Of a stretch of DNA of 44,454 bases, positions 1-8,728 are shown in pieces (position 1 is the stretch's first letter; each line of letters starts with the position of its first letter). The position numbers and the translations under genes were made by a program. The stretch is from a virus: the IMG/VR virus record IMGVR_UViG_3300032249_000435, positions 1-44,454 of that record; one strand, given 5' to 3'. The notes below the pieces were generated by a model. The model was not told where the DNA came from. It did not search any database and saw only the letters and a list, made by a program, of their open reading frames with translations.

Positions 1-950
1 ATGGACACAACACCGTCTGCGTCACTTTTAACCGTAAAAACTAAATCACTTGGTCCATAGTCCAGTATGTGCTGTACTTGAGTCCATTTAGAGTAGATGC
101 TTCCATACTGTATATACACAGAGATAGAACCATCAACAACAGGTGTATTGGATAATTCAAAAACCATGTTGGGAGATTGGTTAGAGATTCCAAGTTGTTG
201 ACCGTAGATTGAATCAGCTGTTGAATCAATTACATTTATATAACGTCCTTCTTCAGCCGAAACCGTAGCAGTAGAAGACGCTGGGACTACTGCATCAGCT
301 AACGTTGAGAAATAAATTTGTTTTACAACATCACCAGTACTAATGCTGCCACTCACTACTGTTCCAGCTGGCATAGTTATAGCTGGATAAACCATAGTAG
401 AAGCGCCAGTTCCGCTTGCTGTTCCGCTAACCCCCGTTACAGAAACAGTGAATTGAGTTAAAGAGACAGAGGTAATAGTGGCGCTAGTAACGTTAAACGA
501 AGATGTGCCAAATCCAGTAACAGTTACAATTCCATTAACTACGTAAGAGTTGCTTCCGTAATAGGTTATAGTAGTTCCGTTACCTACTGCTGAAGTTAAA
601 GTTCCAGATGCTGAAGAGTTATTGTTATTAAAAAAGGTTACATCAATCAAAGCATTGCGGTATCCAGCAGGTATATAACCATAAGTTTGTGCAATATTTA
701 AAAGGCTGTTTCTTTGGGTTGCTGTTGCTAATGAGAACTCGTTTGCTGTCCTATCAACGTAGTAAGAAAGCAAATCTCCCATGTAAGCAAAGGCTTCTAC
801 CAATGCAAGACCAAAATCAGCAGGGTCTGAAGCATTCCATTCTGGAATACGTTCTTGGATTCTGGCTATTAATTGCTCACGAATGGAGTAGTAGTCACGT
901 CCAGTGTAGTCAACTGAAACAGGTATGTTAGATACTGGTGCAATACTCAT
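1..950 (-). CDS. Baseplate J-like (wedge) protein, truncated by window edge
   Basis: The gene starts at ATG 948-950, overlapping the stop of the gp25-like gene (ATGA), and runs off the left edge, so only about 316 N-terminal residues are visible. The N-terminus (VDYTGRDYYSIREQL, then IPEWNASDPADFG, LLSYYVDRTANE and LNIAQTYGYIPAGYRNA) is the pattern of baseplate J/gp6-type wedge proteins, which join the tail hub to the fibres. Residues about 115-185 look like an inserted beta-rich module, after which the usual J sequence resumes (PAGTVVSGSIS, GDVVKQIYF). The position after a gp25-like gene fits. The family is fairly sure; the C-terminal half is not visible. Confidence 0.82.
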   Translation of the reverse strand, partial: MSIAPVSNIPVSVDYTGRDYYSIREQLIARIQERIPEWNASDPADFGLALVEAFAYMGDLLSYYVDRTANEFSLATATQRNSLLNIAQTYGYIPAGYRNALIDVTFFNNNNSSASGTLTSAVGNGTTITYYGSNSYVVNGIVTVTGFGTSSFNVTSATITSVSLTQFTVSVTGVSGTASGTGASTMVYPAITMPAGTVVSGSISTGDVVKQIYFSTLADAVVPASSTATVSAEEGRYINVIDSTADSIYGQQLGISNQSPNMVFELSNTPVVDGSISVYIQYGSIYSKWTQVQHILDYGPSDLVFTVKSDADGVVS

Positions 951-1351
951 TGTAACTCCTCGTATATTGGGGTAGTTCCTTGGATAGATACGTATCCAAT
1001 TGATGTTTTTACTACTTCTTGATTAGGTAACGAATACACAACTGTTATTTTTAAATCATTTGTATAGCTGTTTTGCTCTATATCTACGCTTGATAACGAC
1101 AGAATCTGAAGCTGTTTGCTAAAAGCACGTCTAACTTCGTCTTCAATTTCACTAACAGCATTCTCAATAGAATTAAACAGTGAAAAAGGTATTAGTGTTC
1201 CAAAAGTAGGCCGCATAACTCGTTCACGAATGGATGTCCCTAAAACAGACCTAACTTTATCAGCCCAAATTTTGGTTTGGTCTGTAGTTGTACTAATTTT
1301 TCCAAACGAGTCAATAGAGAAAGGAAGTGATATAGCTTTTTCAGTTGCCAT
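947..1351 (-). CDS. Baseplate wedge protein, gp25-like
   Basis: A 134-residue protein when started at the ATG 1349-1351, whose A is shared with the stop of the hub gene (TAATG). A start five codons upstream is open but would lie inside the hub gene. The central sequence RVMRPTFGTLIPFSLF followed by a helix rich in E/D is the signature of the T4 gp25/phage P2 W family, which forms the inner wedge of contractile baseplates and starts sheath assembly. Its place between hub and J-like genes matches other myoviruses. Length is normal for the family. Confidence 0.88.
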   Translation of the reverse strand: MATEKAISLPFSIDSFGKISTTTDQTKIWADKVRSVLGTSIRERVMRPTFGTLIPFSLFNSIENAVSEIEDEVRRAFSKQLQILSLSSVDIEQNSYTNDLKITVVYSLPNQEVVKTSIGYVSIQGTTPIYEELQ

Positions 1352-2604
1352 TAAACTGCTACCCACCTTCTTGGAACAACGTTATACCCTGTTAAACTTT
1401 GGTTTGTCATAGGTTCTGGATTACTTAGTTTATATGTTGTAACCGTGTTTGCACCTGATGTAATGGCTGCAGTTAGGTCAACTGTTGGAACCATTCCAGC
1501 ATTTGACGGCCTAACTGCTGACGGTTTGTTTGCTCCTGAGCCATCCACTACGCAGTTAAACTCCACTTTGTATTTGCCATCTGCATTAACCGTGTGTACA
1601 ACGTCAGAGATAACCCAATACCCATCACTTTTTTCTCCAGTGCCACGTACCTCTATTGTTCTCCAAGGAGCAATTCTTGGGTCACCTTGCCCAAACCCAT
1701 ACCCAGGAGTAGATAATCTGCCTAGTTGAGCTTTTGCATCTGCCAAACTTTGAGAGGTTAAACCATCAGTAACAACAACACTAGTGTCAATATCGTAGAA
1801 CAAAGGGTCTTTCTTTTTTAACCTTAAAGATTTACCTACAGAGTTTGGGTTAGAAGTAGTTTTGTATAGTTTACCTGTTACAGGGTCCACTCCACCTAGC
1901 ACTTTTGTAGAGTTTGAGTTGCCTTGAAACTCTCCTAAGTCTCCTTGAACTGATTCAAAGTGGTCTAATGTTTGAGATGCAAACTGATTCATTGGAGCAA
2001 CCGTTTGGTCTAAGAATGCCATGACTGGCATGATTGTTAAAAACTTATTTATCATTACATCAATAGGGTGAAAGTGTAGCTCTACCCCGTACGTTTGACA
2101 TGCATAGCCCATTCGTTTTGCTAACTCTTGTATTTTTTCCCACTGTGAATGCCCTGAAAACGATATCTGAGGAAACCTAACCTCGGATTGTGTCACTACA
2201 GGTTTTAGTTTATTTAACACAGCAATTTCAGAAACAACTTCGCTTGCTGTTACGTTTTTCCATATCTTATGAACTTTTTCTTTAAGAGGAAAAGAAGTCC
2301 CAGAACAAGTAATTGTTAATGGTTTCTGGATTGCTGATGAGGTTGGGTAGTCTAAGTCAGTTACATACCCAAGAAATGTTCCTGAAGCAGTGTCATTAGA
2401 CCATTTAACTTCCACAGTAACTCCTGAAGAGAAAGCTTTTAAATAGTTTATGTTTAAAGAGCTATAAAAAATTTGAGCAGTGTCATGGTGACCCATTTTT
2501 TGTGTAAGAGTAAAAGAATATGGTTGTTGGTCAAATCCTGGAAAGTCAGGAAAAATTACTTCAAATGCATTGCCGTATCTATTTTGGATTTCTGGGTCAC
2601 GCAT
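1351..2604 (-). CDS. Baseplate hub protein (gp27/gpD-like)
   Basis: A protein of 417 residues if started at ATG 2602-2604 (MRDPEIQNRYG), which overlaps the stop of the LysM gene as ATGCGTGA. A longer frame begins at 2649 but would overlap that gene by 53 bases, so the shorter start is preferred. The N-terminal part (NAFEVIFPDFPGF, FTLTQKMG, VEVKWSN, FLGYVTDLDYP) resembles the tail-hub fold of the gp27/gpD family, which forms the ring under the tube. A middle segment reads FSGHSQWEKIQELAKRMGY, typical of these hub proteins. The C-terminal 60 residues are low in pattern. The role comes from context plus weak motif resemblance. Confidence 0.7.
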   Translation of the reverse strand: MRDPEIQNRYGNAFEVIFPDFPGFDQQPYSFTLTQKMGHHDTAQIFYSSLNINYLKAFSSGVTVEVKWSNDTASGTFLGYVTDLDYPTSSAIQKPLTITCSGTSFPLKEKVHKIWKNVTASEVVSEIAVLNKLKPVVTQSEVRFPQISFSGHSQWEKIQELAKRMGYACQTYGVELHFHPIDVMINKFLTIMPVMAFLDQTVAPMNQFASQTLDHFESVQGDLGEFQGNSNSTKVLGGVDPVTGKLYKTTSNPNSVGKSLRLKKKDPLFYDIDTSVVVTDGLTSQSLADAKAQLGRLSTPGYGFGQGDPRIAPWRTIEVRGTGEKSDGYWVISDVVHTVNADGKYKVEFNCVVDGSGANKPSAVRPSNAGMVPTVDLTAAITSGANTVTTYKLSNPEPMTNQSLTGYNVVPRRWVAV

Positions 2605-2872
2605 TTGGTATCCGTATCTGTGTACCAGGAGCAATAACGGTTGGGTCAATAATTTCTGGGTTAATGTCTAAAATTTTATACCACAAGTTTGAGTTGTACA
2701 GAAATTTATTAGCTACATTATCTAAGCGGTCGTTCTCAACCCACTCATAGATAAAATATTTTGCAGTATAAGAAGGCCAAGTCCTAAAAGCAGTCAAATT
2801 AAACTGGGACGTTCTTGCGTCCATAGCTTTAAATACGGTTGCATCTGCATAACGGCTATCTAAAAATATCAT
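2597..2872 (-). CDS. LysM-domain baseplate/tail protein
   Basis: A 91-residue protein. The second half reads as a LysM-like module: YEWVENDRLDNVANKFL (residues 42-58), then LWYKILDINPEI, then PGTQIRIP at the C-terminus. Short LysM proteins sit between the tape measure and hub genes in many contractile-tailed phages (compare T4 gp53 and P2 gpX) and are thought to fasten the hub or baseplate. It starts 5 bases after the upstream gene stop. The end overlaps the likely start of the hub gene. Confidence 0.8.
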   Translation of the reverse strand: MIFLDSRYADATVFKAMDARTSQFNLTAFRTWPSYTAKYFIYEWVENDRLDNVANKFLYNSNLWYKILDINPEIIDPTVIAPGTQIRIPNA

Positions 2873-2877
2873 GTTAT

Positions 2878-4329
2878 TTAACCTATCTTCTTAATGTCGG
2901 CTTCTTTGTTTTTAGACTCAGGTGCAAAATAAGTACTGTCAAATGCGTCTACAGAGTCGTAGTAACGAGTGCAAAGTACACTCACTGTTGTAAGGGTTGG
3001 AACCATTCGTTCGTTAAACATTATGTGTTTTACATCTAAAGACGAAACACGGATTAAATAACGAAGTCCCGCCCCTAAGTGAAGCTCCATGGGTATTGGT
3101 TGTAACCAACCTTTGTCAGCAGTTAACCCGTTTAACCCAGACTCGTACTGGGCCCATGGTCCACCCATTGCTCTAAACAAGTACTCTAAGTCGTACATTG
3201 TTCCTCTTTTGTAAATGCTTTGCTGGTCTTCAATGGACACTGTAGATGGGTACGGATTTGAAGATGCATCAGGGACGGTGAATAAAGTAACTAAATCGCG
3301 ACCTTCAGGAATATTAGGAATAAGACTGGTATTAACAGAGGTTATTAAACCTTGTTTGTTTAAATAGTTCATGTCATCTATACGGTTTAAAAGTAAACTA
3401 AAGCTAATAGTTCCTTTCATAAGTCCTACAGCTACACCTGTCATTCCGTTTGAGTTGCTTTGAGCATACTCTGGAGAAAATGCATCTACAATTCCCCAAG
3501 CCATAGACACATCAGTTGGATTGTAAAGAAACCTAAACCCACAAGGTTGTTCAGATTTTCTCATTCCATTAGTTTTTTTAGGAGCTTGTAAATATTGGCT
3601 TGCCGCAAACACCTTGCTTACTTGAATTGTTCCCCTAGACGGAACTGCATCTTTCCAAGCATTTCTAGCATTTTGAAAAGTTGGTGAGGACATGCTTTTT
3701 GCATCAATAACCGACCTTGCTTGTGGTCCAAATGGATTTAGATAAGCAGTCTTAATCATTGGTGCATTGTATTGATAGGTTATTTCTTCAGCATTAGGTT
3801 GTGGAGGAGGAACTAATCCACTGGTATTAGTAGACGTGTTATTATTATTATTGTTTGATAAAACTTTAGGGATAATATGCCCAGGACTTAAATGCGTTAA
3901 TTTATAAATGTCACTTTTAATTGCTGAAATTTGTTCAGAAGCTTTTTTATATTGGTCTGCAAGTGTTTTCTTTAGTGCAACACGCACATCAATGAGTTTT
4001 GACCAATCCGATATTTGTTTTGCTTCAGTAGCATTTGGGGTTTTTGGCCCATAAGGTGCTAAATAAGGTGTAGACGATTTGCATAAATTAATTATTCGCG
4101 TTTGGAAGTCTTTGATTGCATTATCATAAGCTGTTATATCTGTTTTAGCTTTTTTTTGAGTAGATTCTAAATTTTTTAGTCTTTTTTTAAGGGTAGAAAG
4201 TTTTGCTGCTTCTTCTTCTTTAACTTTTGCGGCAGCAAGTACTGCATTGGCAGACTTTGCAGCGTCACCTACAATAGCTAGGTCTTTTCTCTCTTGAGCA
4301 GTTATACCTGGCTTCCATCTTCCTGCCAT
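2878..4329 (-). CDS. Baseplate/tube-initiator-like structural protein with coiled-coil N-terminus
   Basis: A 483-residue protein directly following the tape measure; its ATG overlaps the tape measure stop (TAATG at 4329). Residues about 30-160 are Lys/Glu/Ala-rich helix, probably coiled coil (VKEEEAAKLSTLKKRLKNL). An Asn-run linker (NNNNNN near 160) and a Pro-rich stretch follow. The C-terminal 270 residues are beta-rich, with FRFLYNPTDVSMAWG and ELHLGAGLRYLIRVSSLDV, which resembles tube-like or baseplate proteins of contractile systems. By position it would connect tube end and hub. The exact counterpart in T4 or P2 was not identified. Confidence 0.6.
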   Translation of the reverse strand: MAGRWKPGITAQERKDLAIVGDAAKSANAVLAAAKVKEEEAAKLSTLKKRLKNLESTQKKAKTDITAYDNAIKDFQTRIINLCKSSTPYLAPYGPKTPNATEAKQISDWSKLIDVRVALKKTLADQYKKASEQISAIKSDIYKLTHLSPGHIIPKVLSNNNNNNTSTNTSGLVPPPQPNAEEITYQYNAPMIKTAYLNPFGPQARSVIDAKSMSSPTFQNARNAWKDAVPSRGTIQVSKVFAASQYLQAPKKTNGMRKSEQPCGFRFLYNPTDVSMAWGIVDAFSPEYAQSNSNGMTGVAVGLMKGTISFSLLLNRIDDMNYLNKQGLITSVNTSLIPNIPEGRDLVTLFTVPDASSNPYPSTVSIEDQQSIYKRGTMYDLEYLFRAMGGPWAQYESGLNGLTADKGWLQPIPMELHLGAGLRYLIRVSSLDVKHIMFNERMVPTLTTVSVLCTRYYDSVDAFDSTYFAPESKNKEADIKKIG

Positions 4330-7070
4330 TAACGTCGTCCCATCTCATGGAGTTTGTTGTCTTTTTCAAGATACTTCTTTATTGTTTTAGCAAAAGCTTC
4401 AGCTTCTTGTTGATTAGCTTGTTGAATCTGCAAAGTTACATAGACATTATTTGTTCCACCCTGTAAAGAGGTTGGAACCCCAGGTGACGTAGAAGACATG
4501 CCAGTACCAGGAGTTGCAGAGTTAACACTTGTGTTAAAGCCATCTGTTGGACCACCCTGGAACTTATAAGGATTTTTTCCTGTTTTACCAGTCATCCATG
4601 CAGAGTTATTTATTGCAGCTAAGATGTCGTTTGTTGGCGCACCTGCCTTTAAGGCGTCAACAATTGCTGTATAGCCACGGTCACCAGCCTTGTTACCAGT
4701 TAACGTCCCAATAGTTCCCGTGTAGCCTTCTTCCCAAGACTTGTAACGTTTTACGCCTACACCATTCATAGACTCGTTGTTACTTACATCTAGTGTGGTA
4801 TTTAGAGGGTTATAGTTTGCAGAGTTTTTCCAGTGCCCACCTTCATGGCGCATCCAGGTTGTTAAAGCGTTTATAGAAGAGTCTTGAACTGGTGCACCTA
4901 GTTTTTTAAGAAGTCCAGTAGCCCATTCTTTTTCGCTACCTGTGCCAAGGATTACCTTTGAGCCCCCAGTACTCCCAGCACTGCCAGTACCGCCACCGCT
5001 AGACCCGCTTGTTGAGTTTCCATTACCGCCAGCAGTGTACAGTTTAGGGTCAGTAGGTACTTTTCCTTTACGTAATTCAAAGTGCAAGTGAGGTCCACGA
5101 ACACGGCCTGTTGCGCCAGACTTTCCAAGTAAAGTTCCTACCTGTACTTCTTGACCTGTCTGAACTACTTTTTGGTTTAAGTGACCATAAATAGATGAGT
5201 ACCCATCGCCATGGTCAATCTCTACTGAAATACCTAAGTCTCTGCTTGCATTGCGTGAGATTACTTTTCCAGCAAAACGAGAATGTACAGGTGTACCAAT
5301 TTCCATTGGGATGTCTTCGCCTGTGTGGTAGTTGACTGCACCTGTCATAGTTGTCATTGAAGGGTCTTTTGCTCCAAACCCTGCTCCCTTGGTTACTGAG
5401 GCAGAGGTTGAGGACATTGATGCTCCAGGAACTGGCATTGCCATTGGCGTTGAACTAGCACCGCTCATAGAGGAGGGATTAACGGCTCCTTGCGAGAACC
5501 CACCCACGGATGCTGAGAAACCATCGTTTGGCCCACCAAATAGAAAACCTAACCCCGCACCTACAGCAGTTGCTGCACCAAAAGCAATTTGTCCACCAAT
5601 AGGAATTGCATTGAACATAGCTGCTCCTGCTGCAGCGGTTCCGCCCCATTTCATAGCGTTTTCTGCACGGCTTCTAAGGCTTCCGTGTTCTGCGCCACCC
5701 TTTAATGCTTGTCCGCCTAAAGCTGCGGCAGTACCTACTACGCCGCCTTTAGCTACTGTTGATAATGCTCTACCAGCCGTCGGTCCAGCTTTACCCCCAA
5801 GTGTTTGTAAAGCTTTTAATGTCAAAGCACTTTGAGCAATTGTTGCACCGCCAGCAACTATAGAGCCCAAACCTCCAGAAAGTCCACCACCAGATTTAGT
5901 TCCTGTAAAGGTTTGCATTGCACCCTTCATTGCAAGGATAAGCTCAGGGGTGTTTTCTAATGCCGCGTTTAGTTTTACTAAAGCATCTGCAGCAGTGTTT
6001 GCTCCTACAAGTAATCCCTTTTCAGACTTTTGAGCAAGCCTTTCTTCAGAGTCTCTAATCTTGTAATCAAAGTTTATTGGGTTGCCACTAGTATCAAACT
6101 TAGTAAGTTCACCGCTTTTACCTGCAGCAACATTTCCCATAGATGCTTTCATCAAGCGGGCGGTTTCACCCGTAATTCCCATGGTTGATAGTTGGTAGTC
6201 AAGGTTCATACCCATTGAATCTTTTGCAAATTGTTCTGCACCAATTTTTGTTACATCTTGTCCTGGGTAGAACACACGCTGCATAATGTCTTTTGCCATT
6301 GCTCCAGGGGTACGTAAGTTACCCTTGTCGTCGTATTGACGAATACCGTACTGGTAGAGCTGAGCTCCCATACTTCCTGTAGACAAAGCACCAATTGCAT
6401 TTGCGGCAGTTGCGTTATCCATATTCAATGCTTTTGCAGCAGCACTAACTTGCCCAAGACCCATACGCATGTTTGCACTGCCAGGCATAAAGCTATAGTT
6501 AGTAAGAGTCCCAAAAGCTTCGGCAGTACCCATAGGGCCTGTAATTCCGCCCCGCATAGCTGCCATTGTGCTTAATTGGTTTTGAGTTCGGTTAGTTCCA
6601 CCAAACATAGCTGAAGAGCTGTAGAAGGAACCAGCTCGTGTTGCAACCGCTCCAGTATCTGGGAGCATACCTGCTACTCCACCAATTCCTCCGACGACTG
6701 CTTGAGCAACGCCTTGAGCAATACCAAATCTTGCTGCTCTCATTCCAGCACCTAAGTACTGGGTTTGAAGTGCTGAAGCAGTGTAGTTATTTACTTGGCT
6801 TTGAGAGGAAGGTTGAGATGCAGGAACTGTATTTTCATTGCCAAACCTTGGTTTGGTTGTTGGGATGTTAGTAGCTTTTGAAAATAATGGTGTGCCAGTT
6901 CCGTTACCAAACTGACCACCATTATGTATTGCAGCATTGACATCTCCAAATGCGGTTGGTCCAATGCCTTTTATTTTTCTTAAAATGTCATAGACACCAG
7001 AAAGTTCTTTTTTAAGAGAGGAAACGTTTGAGGTAAGGCTCTTTACATTGCCCATAAAGTTAAACGCCAT
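4329..7070 (-). CDS. Tail tape measure protein with M23 peptidase and lysozyme-like domains
   Basis: A 913-residue protein spanning the tail lumen and setting tail length. The N-terminal 570 residues are Gly/Ala-rich with hydrophobic stretches (about 115-135 and 480-512), typical of tape measures. Residues 580-676 form an M23 (lysostaphin-type) endopeptidase: H582 and D586 in HTGED, then H620, H630 and the HLH triplet at 661-663, so the metal ligands appear intact. Residues 706-835 look like a second wall-degrading domain, with RHEGG (E743), YNPLNTT and YKSWEEG. The C-terminal 50 residues are helical and charged. The ribosome site is AAAGGATG before ATG 7068-7070. It follows the chaperone gene, as in other myoviruses. 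Confidence 0.9.
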   Translation of the reverse strand: MAFNFMGNVKSLTSNVSSLKKELSGVYDILRKIKGIGPTAFGDVNAAIHNGGQFGNGTGTPLFSKATNIPTTKPRFGNENTVPASQPSSQSQVNNYTASALQTQYLGAGMRAARFGIAQGVAQAVVGGIGGVAGMLPDTGAVATRAGSFYSSSAMFGGTNRTQNQLSTMAAMRGGITGPMGTAEAFGTLTNYSFMPGSANMRMGLGQVSAAAKALNMDNATAANAIGALSTGSMGAQLYQYGIRQYDDKGNLRTPGAMAKDIMQRVFYPGQDVTKIGAEQFAKDSMGMNLDYQLSTMGITGETARLMKASMGNVAAGKSGELTKFDTSGNPINFDYKIRDSEERLAQKSEKGLLVGANTAADALVKLNAALENTPELILAMKGAMQTFTGTKSGGGLSGGLGSIVAGGATIAQSALTLKALQTLGGKAGPTAGRALSTVAKGGVVGTAAALGGQALKGGAEHGSLRSRAENAMKWGGTAAAGAAMFNAIPIGGQIAFGAATAVGAGLGFLFGGPNDGFSASVGGFSQGAVNPSSMSGASSTPMAMPVPGASMSSTSASVTKGAGFGAKDPSMTTMTGAVNYHTGEDIPMEIGTPVHSRFAGKVISRNASRDLGISVEIDHGDGYSSIYGHLNQKVVQTGQEVQVGTLLGKSGATGRVRGPHLHFELRKGKVPTDPKLYTAGGNGNSTSGSSGGGTGSAGSTGGSKVILGTGSEKEWATGLLKKLGAPVQDSSINALTTWMRHEGGHWKNSANYNPLNTTLDVSNNESMNGVGVKRYKSWEEGYTGTIGTLTGNKAGDRGYTAIVDALKAGAPTNDILAAINNSAWMTGKTGKNPYKFQGGPTDGFNTSVNSATPGTGMSSTSPGVPTSLQGGTNNVYVTLQIQQANQQEAEAFAKTIKKYLEKDNKLHEMGRR

Positions 7071-7230
7071 TACTCATCCTTTCTATCTTTGCCTTGGCTA
7101 GTTGTAGCCAATTGCGCCTTTCTCTTACTGACATATCTTTTATGTCAGATAGTGTCCATCCGTTATGCAGTTCAGTTATCGCTGCCCACTCTGAAAAAAG
7201 TTCCAGGTAGGAGGTATAACTACAGGCGAA
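7060..7230 (-). CDS. Probable +1 frameshift extension of the tail assembly chaperone
   Basis: This frame has no credible start codon but is open through the end of the chaperone gene and then for 55 residues to a stop at 7060-7062, inside the tape measure start. It encodes a compact helical sequence (YLELFSEWAAITEL, GWTLSDIKDMSVRERRNWL) of the type seen in frameshifted C-terminal parts of tail chaperones. Joining needs +1 (or -2) slippage near the chaperone end. The codon TTT at 7229-7231 followed by C lets tRNA-Phe re-pair on TTC, which would give a protein of about 323 residues. The frameshift is inferred; the open frame and its protein-like composition are seen directly. Confidence 0.62.
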   Translation of the reverse strand, partial: FACSYTSYLELFSEWAAITELHNGWTLSDIKDMSVRERRNWLQLAKAKIERMSNGV

Positions 7231-8032
7231 ACAAGGTTGCCAAATTAATGGAAACCGTTACCTCACCTTCGCAATCAGGGCAAGTAACTGTGATATCAGT
7301 AAACTGAGGTCCAGGAACTCTTGCACTAATCTCGTTTACAATCTTTTTTCTATCTACTAACCCTAAGTTTTGAACTTGGATAGCGCTATAGACTGGGTCG
7401 TTATCAATCTTCATTATAGTGTTTTCAAGTAGAACAGTGGTTTGTTCTGCTTCAGTTTTATCTGCACTGTTAATCAACGCTTTTTGAGTAAACCCAGAAG
7501 GAAGGCGAACGGTAAATAGGTTCTTCTTTCCCTGTACTGTAAATACACGGTCGTTAACTGGGTCTGAAAGAAGTTTAAACTTTACGTCTTCATCAAGGTC
7601 TACTGTTACTATCTTGTAGTCTGCGCATTTGTCACAGTACGATGGAATGTCAATCTCTTTACCAAAAGTAGTTTTGATAATTCCAAGAAGAAGAGCGTCA
7701 AGGTCTCCAGCAAGTAGCTTGTCTAGCACCTCATCTGTAGCTTCAACATTACCAATTTTTACTGTTCCACGTTGCAGAATAGTCAAAAGAGCTTTTCCAA
7801 CGCTAGATGTTTTAGCAATAGCTTCTTCATCTCTACCGTTTAACTCTTTTACTTCTGCTACACGGAGAACCTCCCCAGCGGGTGTTATGTACCCGCCAGG
7901 AAGGTCAACCATGTTTTCCAAAGGAGATTTGATTTCTGGATTGAAATCATTTGTAGGTGCGTCATTAATCACCTGATTTAGAATGTTGTTAGCCATTGCG
8001 GGATTAGCCGCTGCATTAATTGTGTTCGTCAT
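7220..8032 (-). CDS. Tail assembly chaperone / hub assembly-like protein
   Basis: A 270-residue protein between the tail tube and tape measure genes, the usual place of the chaperone that coats the tape measure during assembly. It holds two CxxC pairs, C133-C136 (YCDKCADYK) and C251-C254 (TCPDCEG), which could form one zinc site. Similar Cys pairs occur in T4 gp26/gp51-type baseplate assembly proteins. The central part is helical (LLTILQRG, LLAGDLDALLLGIIK). The start has the ribosome site AAAGGAT. The end overlaps an open +1 frame that probably extends a minority of molecules by 55 residues. Confidence 0.7.
   Translation of the reverse strand: MTNTINAAANPAMANNILNQVINDAPTNDFNPEIKSPLENMVDLPGGYITPAGEVLRVAEVKELNGRDEEAIAKTSSVGKALLTILQRGTVKIGNVEATDEVLDKLLAGDLDALLLGIIKTTFGKEIDIPSYCDKCADYKIVTVDLDEDVKFKLLSDPVNDRVFTVQGKKNLFTVRLPSGFTQKALINSADKTEAEQTTVLLENTIMKIDNDPVYSAIQVQNLGLVDRKKIVNEISARVPGPQFTDITVTCPDCEGEVTVSINLATLFRL
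7226..7234 (-). promoter_or_regulatory. Candidate +1 recoding site (TTG TTT CGC)
   Basis: Four codons before the chaperone stop the message reads TTG TTT CGC CTG TAG. A +1 slip of tRNA-Phe from TTT to TTC enters the downstream frame at GCC. UUU C is a known type of +1-prone site, helped here by the nearby stop. No -1 heptamer of the lambda GT type was seen, and the -1 frame closes soon after. The exact slip codon is an inference. Confidence 0.45.
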
Positions 8033-8058
8033 TTTTATCCTTTGTTAGAGTAGTTTAT

Positions 8059-8709
8059 TTATGCCTGACGTGCTGCTGTGCCGTAAGTTACTGAAGCCTG
8101 TCCGTCTGCTTTTAATGAGGTTCCCAAGTTAACATCAAAGCCTTCATGTACAAGAGTCATCTGCTCTACGAGTAGAGCATTGTCACCTGCATTAAGGTCT
8201 GAGTAAGCAATTGATGTAGGCCAGCAGTTGTACACTTTAAAGCGCATAGCTGTGTGGTCTGTTGGAGCAGCTGCTTGTCCAGTTACTTCTTCGCCAACTC
8301 CAGGAATTGGGTGAGATAGAACTTGAATTTCCAAGTCCATACGGAAGTTCTCTAGTGCAGTACGAGTTCCACCACCTTGCACAGTAGCGAATAGGTTACG
8401 CATCCAACCCCAAGTGTCATTAGCACCTAGCATTACGCCGCGTTGTAGTGTGATAGGAGCAAACGTTGTTTGTCCTGGGATTTGGTGAACAGTGGTGTTA
8501 TATCCACCTTCACGGTAAGGAATAGAGTCTGTTGTAACAGCCATTCCTGATACTGAGGTAAAGCCCATGGTAGCACTAGCGGCTGCAAGTTTAGTTGTTG
8601 CAGCACTTGAGGTTGACTCTGTGCCAGCAAGTGCGTTGAACGTAACCAAAAACCTAAAGTTACGTAATGGGTCTGTCTTCAGGTTTGAGCGATTGTTAAC
8701 TATAGCCAT
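8059..8709 (-). CDS. Tail tube protein (gp19-like)
   Basis: A 216-residue protein immediately after the sheath gene, where myovirus tube genes lie. The N-terminus DPLRNFRFLVTF, followed by GFTSVSGMAV, IPYREGGYN, and then TLQRGVM and WGWMRNLF, is the standard pattern of T4 gp19-type tube proteins, which stack as hexameric rings inside the sheath. The C-terminal NALLVEQMTLVHEGFDV also fits. A clear AAGGAG site precedes the start. Length is normal for the family. Confidence 0.93.
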   Translation of the reverse strand: MAIVNNRSNLKTDPLRNFRFLVTFNALAGTESTSSAATTKLAAASATMGFTSVSGMAVTTDSIPYREGGYNTTVHQIPGQTTFAPITLQRGVMLGANDTWGWMRNLFATVQGGGTRTALENFRMDLEIQVLSHPIPGVGEEVTGQAAAPTDHTAMRFKVYNCWPTSIAYSDLNAGDNALLVEQMTLVHEGFDVNLGTSLKADGQASVTYGTAARQA

Positions 8710-8728
8710 AGTTAGTTATCTCCTTCGG

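Noticed and set aside
5332-5835. Long plus-strand frame inside the tape measure gene (167 codons)
   Set aside because: Shadow of the Gly/Ala-rich tape measure, giving a Pro/Ala-rich translation with no ribosome site; the minus strand has clear domain motifs.
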